20,313 nucleotides of DNA. It comes from CAZUZD01 sp964624465 (GTDB lineage Bacteria; Planctomycetota; Planctomycetia; Isosphaerales; Isosphaeraceae). The notes under the pieces are model-generated. The model saw nothing but the letters and a program-made list of their open reading frames with translations, had not been told where the DNA came from and searched no databases. Below are positions 15,734-20,313 of the stretch, one piece after another. The stretch lies in contig CAZUZD010000087.1 of NCBI GenBank assembly GCA_964624465.1, positions 1 to 20,313 on the forward strand, written 5' to 3'. How positions within the stretch are numbered: the stretch's first letter is position 1; every line of letters starts with the position of its first letter. A program made the translations under genes and the position numbers.

Positions 15734-16270
15734 CTAACCGTCCACCAGCGGCAGGAAGCGCCCGAAGTCGTCGACCAGGGCATCGTGCACGGCCTCAGGC
15801 TCGGGGTACAGACCCTCGGGCCCACGGCGGAGGGCGCCCGCCATCTGGCCGCGTTCGAGGTCGAGCAGGAACAGGCCGAGGGGGACCACCCGGGTCGGGG
15901 CGATCCCTTGCAGAACCTCGGCCAACCGCCGATCATCATCCGGCGCCACGGCTTCCGATCCCACGAGCACGGTGGTCAGGCCGATCGACAGCCCGCGATA
16001 CGGCGGGAACCGATCGCAGACCGCGTGGCCGGCCCGCCGGTTCAGCTCGGCCAGCCCGTCCGGCCGCAGGTCGAACCCCTCGGGGACCTCGACCACGCTG
16101 ACCACGCTCAGGCCGCGCCCGAAGACCGGGAGCCGACCCAGCCGCACGCCCCTGGCGAAGACGGCGCATTCGCTCAGCGACGGCTCGAGGTACTCCCGGC
16201 CGTCCGACCGCTCGCACCCGAGCGGTGTGAGCACCGACCCGAGCCGTTCCAGCAACTCCGCCTCGGTCAT
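15734..16270 (-). CDS. Hypothetical protein of 178 residues
   Basis: I do not recognise this protein. It starts at ATG 16270 (MTEAELLERLGSVLTPLG) with a purine-rich GGTGAGAGAG upstream, and ends in TAG three bases after the convergent opcA stop. It looks like a real gene: a balanced amino-acid mix, alternating hydrophobic strand-like stretches (GRGLSVVSVVEVP; GLSIGLTTVLVGS; VVPLGLFLLDLE) and an acidic C-terminal helix region, with no signal peptide, no membrane segment and no repeats. A single N-terminal Cys (C19) is followed by C35 and C84. The pattern suggests a small cytoplasmic alpha/beta protein. The divergent neighbour starts 44 nt away, so a shared promoter region is likely. No function is proposed. 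Confidence 0.75.
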   Translation of the reverse strand: MTEAELLERLGSVLTPLGCERSDGREYLEPSLSECAVFARGVRLGRLPVFGRGLSVVSVVEVPEGFDLRPDGLAELNRRAGHAVCDRFPPYRGLSIGLTTVLVGSEAVAPDDDRRLAEVLQGIAPTRVVPLGLFLLDLERGQMAGALRRGPEGLYPEPEAVHDALVDDFGRFLPLVDG

Positions 16271-16314
16271 CGCTCTCTCACCTTTGACCAGCGCCCCAAC
16301 GATGGAGTCGACGG

Positions 16315-17553
16315 ATGCGACAGCCAGTCTCCGGCCCGATCGGCCTCGTGCTGCTCTCTCTGCTCGCGACCGGGGCCACGGCCGCCGGTGAGACCCGCGT
16401 CACGATCCGGGGCGGGCCCGTGGGCGTCAAGACGGCTCTGGCCCAGACGCCCGTCGGCACCGAGGTCGCGACCGGCGATTATCGGCTGGTGCCGACCGAA
16501 CCCGGCGGCACCGTGCTCCGCGGCAGCGTCACCGAGGTCGGTGGGCAGCGACGGCTCACCGTCGTCACCGACGCGATCCGGCCCGGCGAGTCCCGGACCT
16601 ATCGGGCCGAGCCGGTCGCTCTGGGCGCCGGCGGCGAACTGGCCGGCCTCCGCGCCGGGATGACCGCCGACGGGACGACGGTCGCGGTGACGCTGGGTGC
16701 CGAGCCGTTCCTGACGCACGTCGTGGGCGAGCGCAAGCCGTACTTCTTCCCGGTCCTGGGCCCCGGCGGCCGTCGGTTCACCCGCGCCTACCCGATGGAG
16801 TCGGTCGAGGGCGAGGAGCGCGACCACCCACACCAACGCTCGTTCTGGTTCACCCACGGCAACGTCAACGGCGTCGACTTCTGGGCCGCTGATCCCCAGA
16901 ACCCGGCCAACCCGAAGTTCGGGACCATCCGCGAGCGCGAGCGGGTCACCGCCACCGGCGGCCTGGCCGCCGCCTTCCTGACCACCCGCAATGACTGGCT
17001 CGCACCCGACGGCCGGACCCTCTGCCAGGATGAGCGGGCCTTCACCTTCTGGACCGATGGCGCGGCGCGTTACATCGACCTCGATGTGACCATCCGACCC
17101 GGCGCCGAGGCCGTCCGGTTCGGCGATACGAAGGAGGGCTCGTTCGGCCTCCGGGTGCCGTCGAGCCTGGACGTGAAGCGGAAGCAGGGCGGCCGGATCG
17201 TGAACGCCGAGGGGATCACCGATCAGGCGGCCTGGGGCAAGGCCTCGCCGTGGGTCGACTACAGCGGGCCGATCGACGGGCGCACCGGCGGGATCGCGAT
17301 CCTGAACCACCCCGAGAGCTTCCGCTACCCGACGACGTGGCACGTCCGCGATTACGGCCTCTTCGCCGCCAATCCGTTCGGTTACAAGGATTTCGGCCGC
17401 GCCGCTTCCGGCGAGTTCGTGCTCGAACCCGGCCAGACGCTGCACTTCCGCTACCGGGTGGTGCTGCACGAGGGCTCGGCGGCCCAGGCCGACGTCGCCG
17501 GCGACTTTGCCGCCTACGCCAGCCCACCGACACTCATGGTCGAGTCGCGCTGA
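16315..17553 (+). CDS. Secreted DUF6807 (PmoA-like) family protein
   Basis: A 412-residue protein of the planctomycete/Bacteroidetes family often labelled 'PmoA family' or DUF6807. The name is misleading: it has none of the membrane helices of particulate methane monooxygenase. It begins with a Sec signal peptide (PIGLVLLSLLATGATAA, cleavage likely near residue 24). A beta-rich N-terminal half follows, then the family signature KPYFFPVLGPGGRRFTRAYP, a conserved RDHPHQRSFWFTHGNVNG and GVDFWA, with conserved His residues that could bind metal or sugar. Later motifs are GGIAILNHPESFRYPTTWHV and FAANPFGYKDF. The ATG start has GGAG (16304-16307) 7 nt upstream. The biochemical role is unproven; in planctomycetes these proteins often accompany glycan degradation, but no such neighbour is present here. 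Its stop is 4 nt from that of the convergent cyclo-ligase gene. Confidence 0.9.
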   Translation: MRQPVSGPIGLVLLSLLATGATAAGETRVTIRGGPVGVKTALAQTPVGTEVATGDYRLVPTEPGGTVLRGSVTEVGGQRRLTVVTDAIRPGESRTYRAEPVALGAGGELAGLRAGMTADGTTVAVTLGAEPFLTHVVGERKPYFFPVLGPGGRRFTRAYPMESVEGEERDHPHQRSFWFTHGNVNGVDFWAADPQNPANPKFGTIRERERVTATGGLAAAFLTTRNDWLAPDGRTLCQDERAFTFWTDGAARYIDLDVTIRPGAEAVRFGDTKEGSFGLRVPSSLDVKRKQGGRIVNAEGITDQAAWGKASPWVDYSGPIDGRTGGIAILNHPESFRYPTTWHVRDYGLFAANPFGYKDFGRAASGEFVLEPGQTLHFRYRVVLHEGSAAQADVAGDFAAYASPPTLMVESR

Positions 17554-17557
17554 CCGC

Positions 17558-18166
17558 TCAACCCGCGCTGGCCCGGGCTCGGGTCGAAATCGTGATCTGC
17601 TCCCCGGGCGTCGCGATGCCATCGAGCGCCTGGTCGTGGGGCTCGACGGGCACCTCGGCCACCAGCTGGGGGGCCAGCGCCAGAGCCCAGCGGGGGCAGT
17701 CGGGGCGGAGCTCCGGCAGCAGTCGATCGTAGTAGCCGCCGCCCCGTCCGAGCCGGAAACCGCGGCGGTCGAACCCCAGGCCCGGCACCAGCACCCAGTT
17801 GATCGTGCGTGGCTCGACGATGGTGCTCGCTAGGGTCGGCTCGGGGATGCCGCCCGCGCTGATCTCCAGGTCCCGGCCGGGGTCGTCGATGGCGTGCAGG
17901 ATCAGCCGATGCTGCTCGCGATCGACCCTGGGCAGCACCAACCGCTGGCCACGGGCCCGCACCAGGGCCAGCAGCGGGCCGGTGGCGAACTCGTCGGGGT
18001 AGGCGGCGGCGTAGAGCAGGATCGTGTCGGCGGCAGCCAGCCCCGGCAGCTCGGCGAACCGGGCGTGCAGCCGTGCCTCCTGATCGGCCCGTTCGGCCGG
18101 CGCGAGCGCCAGGATGGCGGCGCGGATCGAGCGGCGCAACGACCGCTTGCTGGTCGGGGGGGGCAT
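17558..18166 (-). CDS. fau: 5-formyltetrahydrofolate cyclo-ligase
   Basis: Converts 5-formyl-THF to 5,10-methenyl-THF with ATP, returning an inhibitory folate to the one-carbon pool (E. coli YgfA/Fau). The 202 residues show the N-terminal KRSLRRSIRAAILAL helix, the RLVLPRVD strand, a GIPEPT motif and the diagnostic VPGLGFDRRGFRLGRGGGYY followed by DRLL. The start is ATG 18166 (MPPPTSKRSLRR). A longer in-frame version from ATG 18238 would have to be translated through the 6S RNA terminator hairpin (18194-18225) and adds non-conserved sequence, so it is rejected. No strong Shine-Dalgarno is seen. The gene lies 63 nt after the 6S RNA body, the same order as ssrS-ygfA in gammaproteobacteria, and may be expressed by read-through. 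Confidence 0.95.
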   Translation of the reverse strand: MPPPTSKRSLRRSIRAAILALAPAERADQEARLHARFAELPGLAAADTILLYAAAYPDEFATGPLLALVRARGQRLVLPRVDREQHRLILHAIDDPGRDLEISAGGIPEPTLASTIVEPRTINWVLVPGLGFDRRGFRLGRGGGYYDRLLPELRPDCPRWALALAPQLVAEVPVEPHDQALDGIATPGEQITISTRARASAG

Positions 18167-18193
18167 GGGCGTCTCGACCGGGGCGCAAAGACA

Positions 18194-18225
18194 AGGCCCG
18201 CTCATGCCGAAGCGTGAGCGGGCCT
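18194..18225 (-). terminator. Intrinsic terminator of the 6S RNA
   Basis: On the minus strand, AGGCCCGCTCA and TGAGCGGGCCT form an 11-bp perfect stem extended by GC pairs to a TTCG tetraloop, with one C-A mismatch. TTGTCTTT overlaps and follows the arm, giving an imperfect U-tract. The hairpin begins 3 nt after the closing stem of the 6S RNA and ends 27 nt before the cyclo-ligase start, so it should end most 6S transcripts while allowing some read-through. Confidence 0.85.
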
Positions 18226-18228
18226 CAA

Positions 18229-18386
18229 GATCCTCCACCGCAATGCCGTCCGGGGCGCTTTTGAGAACCCGCAGATTGAAGTGGGACCCTATGCTCGGCC
18301 GCGATGCGGACGAGCGGCAACGGGCCCCGTGCGATTCTCATCGGCTCAGCAAAAGAACGCCCTTGCGCGAACATGGCAGAGGAATC
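18229..18386 (-). ncRNA. ssrS: 6S RNA
   Basis: 6S RNA mimics an open promoter and binds the housekeeping RNA polymerase holoenzyme. The ends pair as GAU-U-CCUCUGCC (18386-18375) with GGUGGAGGAUC (18239-18229), all 8 inner bases pairing. The conserved AUGUUCGCGCAAGGGCG and GACGGCAUUGC flank an internal loop. A second stem pairs GGGCG and CUUUUG with CAAAAG and CGCCC. A large central bubble carries CUGAGCCGAUGAGAAUCGC opposite ACUUCAAUCUGCGGG. The terminal arm has GGGGCCC/GGGUCCC, GCUCG/CGAGC and CCGC/GCGG stems with an AUC loop. Many bases match E. coli 6S RNA. Size (about 158 nt), promoter, terminator and the downstream ygfA homologue agree. A start near 18404 would add a short 5' leader. With its promoter and terminator it fills most of the 333-nt gap between the UVR gene and the cyclo-ligase. 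Confidence 0.94.
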
Positions 18387-18410
18387 GTCCGACCGAAGCC
18401 GAACGAAGGT

Positions 18411-18439
18411 ATCCTAGACTACGCCGTGGCCGTCATCAA
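18411..18439 (-). promoter_or_regulatory. ssrS: Sigma70-type promoter of the 6S RNA
   Basis: TTGATG (18439-18434) and TAGGAT (18416-18411) are separated by exactly 17 nt on the minus strand, each matching four consensus positions. Transcription would begin near 18404, about 18 nt before the mature-like 5' end. It lies 60 nt downstream of the UVR-motif gene stop. Confidence 0.65.
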
Positions 18440-18499
18440 GGTTCGCCGGCTGGCGGATTCTGGGCCGAGGCGGAGCCGATCCGGGCATGTCTCGACGGC

Positions 18500-19279
18500 T
18501 CAGGACGTTGCGTCCGGAGCGCCCCCCAGGCCGGTCGCCTCCTGGAGCCGACGAATCTGGTCCCGGAGCTGCGCGGCCTCCTCGTAGTCCTCGCGGGCGA
18601 TCGCCAGGGCGAGCTGCTCCTCGAGTCGGTCCAGGGGCCGGCCGGGGCGGTTGCGGGCCACCTCGCGACGCCACTCGCGGAGCTCGACCAGCTCCCGGCA
18701 CTGGTCCTCGTTGTCGGCCTGCTCGTACTCGACGAGGAAGGCGCGGATGCGCTCGATGCCGCTGTCGATCGTCTGGAGTGCCCCCCGGTAATCGCCGCGC
18801 TGGAGGGCCCGGAGCCCGGCGGAGCGAGTCCGCATCATGGTGACGTACGGCCGGTACTGCTCGAACTGGAACCGGTCGCGGGGGTTGGTGGCGTGGGCGG
18901 CGACGAACTGGAACAGCCGCAGGTTCCGCTCGGTGTCGCGGATGACCAGGTCGTAGCGCTCCAGGTGGAACAGGGCCAGGTAGCGGTGGTAGTACTGGAC
19001 CCCCTCGCGCATCAGCTCGGCGCATTCGGACGATGACAGCGCCAGGGTGTCGCCGAGGCCAGCGAGCCGGGCGGCCTCCTGCTCGAGGCGGTCTAGCAGC
19101 GACTCGTGGCCGTCGGGACGCTGGCCGTCGGGCCGGCCGGCGAGTTCGAGCTGCATGAGGCCCAGGTCCAGCCGGATTTGCAGCTTCTCCTGGCCGTCGT
19201 CGCCGGCCACGATCCGGACCTGGAGCTCGCCCGGTACGTAGTCCCAGCCCGCCAGAATTGACGCGATGTCCCTGCTCAC
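18500..19279 (-). CDS. UvrB/UvrC-motif (UVR) protein of unknown role
   Basis: A 259-residue soluble protein. The C-terminal segment at about 215-247 (PLDRLEEQLALAIAREDYEE, continuing AAQLRDQIRRLQEA) is a clear UVR motif, the helical hairpin by which UvrB and UvrC interact and which also occurs in Clp adaptor proteins such as McsA. The N-terminal part (YVPGELQVRIVAG; LQIRLDLGLMQLELAGRP) is beta-strand-like. The middle is helical, with a TPR-like GLRALQRGDYRGALQTIDSG. There are no nuclease, helicase or zinc-finger motifs, so it is not UvrB, UvrC or McsA. It looks like the stand-alone planctomycete UVR family. The start is GTG 19279 (MSRDIASILAGWDY); the ribosome binding site is weak (GGGGA about 11 nt upstream). 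It lies between the DUF4912 gene and the 6S RNA, all on the minus strand, but each appears to have its own terminator or promoter. Confidence 0.85.
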   Translation of the reverse strand: MSRDIASILAGWDYVPGELQVRIVAGDDGQEKLQIRLDLGLMQLELAGRPDGQRPDGHESLLDRLEQEAARLAGLGDTLALSSSECAELMREGVQYYHRYLALFHLERYDLVIRDTERNLRLFQFVAAHATNPRDRFQFEQYRPYVTMMRTRSAGLRALQRGDYRGALQTIDSGIERIRAFLVEYEQADNEDQCRELVELREWRREVARNRPGRPLDRLEEQLALAIAREDYEEAAQLRDQIRRLQEATGLGGAPDATS

Positions 19280-19370
19280 GGAGCGCCCATCCCCAGGGTT
19301 TCAGGTGGAATCGCGCCGAGCCCGGCGCGGCGTGTGGTGAACCCGCGGCTCGGCGGTCGGGAATGCACGA

Positions 19371-19408
19371 CGCCGTGCGACCGTCCCGCAGGAACCGGTC
19401 GCACGGCG
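19371..19408 (-). terminator. Long hairpin after the DUF4912 gene
   Basis: CGCCGTGCGACCG (19371-19383) and CGGTCGCACGGCG (19396-19408) make a perfect 13-bp stem. The 12-nt loop contains a further TCC/GGA pairing around CGCA. It begins 45 nt after the stop codon of the DUF4912 gene (minus strand). No U-tract follows, so it is a probable rather than proven terminator. Confidence 0.65.
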
Positions 19409-19452
19409 CAGGTTGTTCGCTGGCGGCGCGGGAGGTGTTCGCTCCCGGTCTC

Positions 19453-20313
19453 TCAGAGCTCGTTGCCGTCGTGGATCATCGGCTCGAGCTCCTTGGTGTT
19501 GCGCTCGACGGCCAGGACGATCGTCCGCTCCTCGACGCCGTCGGGGCTGGAGGCCGTGGCCGGGATGATCTGACGGGCGTCGGGCAGGTTGAACCGGACG
19601 GTGAAGGTGCCGTCGGGTCGGATCTGCACCGGCTCGCCCTGCAGGGTCACCTTGGCGTCCGGCTCGGTCGAGCCGTAGACCACCAGCTCGGCGTCAATCT
19701 CGAAGTGGAACCGGCGGTTCAGGGCCGGGATGGCACCGGTGCCGAGGCTCTGGAGCGAGAGGCTGTTCATCGGCCGGCGGAGCCGCTCCTCGAACAGGTC
19801 GCGGAGGTCGGAGGCCAGGCCGGCGTGGTCGCTGCCGCCGGAACGGTGGAAGATCCGCTCGTAGTCCTTCTCGACGGCCGCCCAGTTCTGGTCGAGTACG
19901 TCCGACGAGCCGGCCGTCGGGGTGTGCACGACGTTGGAGCGGGCCAGGACGTAGAACTTGCCCTTGCGGGACAGGTACCCGACGTCGACCCGGTAGGACC
20001 GGGGCGGCATGTTCACGTCGATGTACCAGTTGTTCACGCCGCCGTGGATCTCGATGTCGCGGACGTGCCGCTCGCTGGCGGCCGTCGTGTCCTCGCTGGT
20101 GACGTCCATCAGCCGGAGGATCGGGCGGGCGGTGTGCCACTCCTGCCCCAGCGCGGCCTGGGCGCGGCTGAGGGTCGAGCGGCTCAGCTCCCAGTAGGCG
20201 TGCAGCCAGTGGGGGTCCCGCACCATCATGATGATGCGGTCCTTGCTGCAGCCATGGCCCAGCGTGCGCGGCGTGACCGGGGCCAGGGCCCGCGGCGGCG
20301 GCGCGGGGGCGGG
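19453..20313 (-). CDS. DUF4912 domain protein, N-terminus cut by window edge
   Basis: The frame is open from the right edge to the stop at 19453 (286 codons plus stop). The start lies outside the window; the Met at 20229 is internal, because the family motif KDRIIMMVRDPHWLHAYWEL spans it. This motif, with the following NNWYIDVNMPPRSYRVDVGY and GKFYVLARSNVVHTP, identifies DUF4912. A C-terminal beta-sandwich-like domain follows (DAELVVYGSTEPDAKVTLQG, then RPDGTFTVRFNLPD), common in such proteins. Upstream of the motif the visible sequence is Pro/Ala-rich, a likely linker. The function is unknown; DUF4912 folds are thought to be carbohydrate-binding-like, and I make no enzymatic claim. A strong hairpin follows 45 nt after the stop. 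Confidence 0.88.
   Translation of the reverse strand, partial: PAPAPPPRALAPVTPRTLGHGCSKDRIIMMVRDPHWLHAYWELSRSTLSRAQAALGQEWHTARPILRLMDVTSEDTTAASERHVRDIEIHGGVNNWYIDVNMPPRSYRVDVGYLSRKGKFYVLARSNVVHTPTAGSSDVLDQNWAAVEKDYERIFHRSGGSDHAGLASDLRDLFEERLRRPMNSLSLQSLGTGAIPALNRRFHFEIDAELVVYGSTEPDAKVTLQGEPVQIRPDGTFTVRFNLPDARQIIPATASSPDGVEERTIVLAVERNTKELEPMIHDGNEL

Noticed and set aside
16315..17553. Possible methane monooxygenase subunit, suggested by the 'PmoA' family name
   Set aside because: The protein is a soluble secreted beta-rich protein with a signal peptide and no array of membrane helices; the label is historical.
18167..18238. N-terminal extension of the cyclo-ligase to ATG 18238
   Set aside because: It would overlap the 6S RNA terminator and closing stem and adds a sequence not seen at the start of this family; ATG 18166 is directly before the conserved first helix.

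Overview
The window looks like chromosomal DNA of a very GC-rich planctomycete, most likely of the Isosphaeraceae type. This is inferred from gene content (a DUF6807/PmoA-like secreted protein, a DUF4912 protein, a stand-alone UVR-motif protein, a long YidC with a Pro/Ala-rich periplasmic linker), from the base composition, and from frequent GTG starts (about six of the fourteen genes). Almost everything is housekeeping metabolism or translation machinery. I see no tRNA, rRNA, insertion sequence, prophage or CRISPR array.

Layout. Positions 1-11077 form a minus-strand block read right to left: metallophosphoesterase, yidC, mnmE, ggt (gamma-glutamyltransferase), treY (maltooligosyltrehalose synthase) and ahcY/sahH (adenosylhomocysteinase, cut by the left edge). 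A divergent AT-rich intergenic region near 11160 separates this from a plus-strand block: tsaB, a SAM-dependent methyltransferase, zwf and opcA (ends 15730). Then come a convergent minus-strand gene of unknown function (15734-16270), a divergent secreted DUF6807/PmoA-like protein (16315-17553), and a minus-strand block holding a DUF4912 protein (cut by the right edge), a UVR-motif protein, a 6S RNA and 5-formyltetrahydrofolate cyclo-ligase.

The two most informative elements are RNAs. An S-adenosylhomocysteine (SAH) riboswitch at about 916-998 (minus) lies directly upstream of ahcY, the gene that removes SAH. Its conserved core and pseudoknot can be traced base by base. A competing hairpin that would hide the ribosome binding site and GTG start suggests a translational ON switch. 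A 6S RNA (18229-18386, minus) with its own -35/-10 promoter and a strong terminator hairpin sits just upstream of the 5-formyl-THF cyclo-ligase gene, repeating the ssrS-ygfA arrangement of distant bacteria.

Functional links: yidC-mnmE is a widely conserved neighbourhood. zwf-opcA is a translationally coupled pair for the oxidative pentose phosphate pathway. ahcY and the cyclo-ligase both serve one-carbon metabolism. Several minus-strand gene junctions carry GC-only hairpins without a U-tract. I did not find a new multi-gene system here; the novelty is mainly in the regulatory RNAs and a few unusual protein details, such as a degenerate G4 motif in MnmE.
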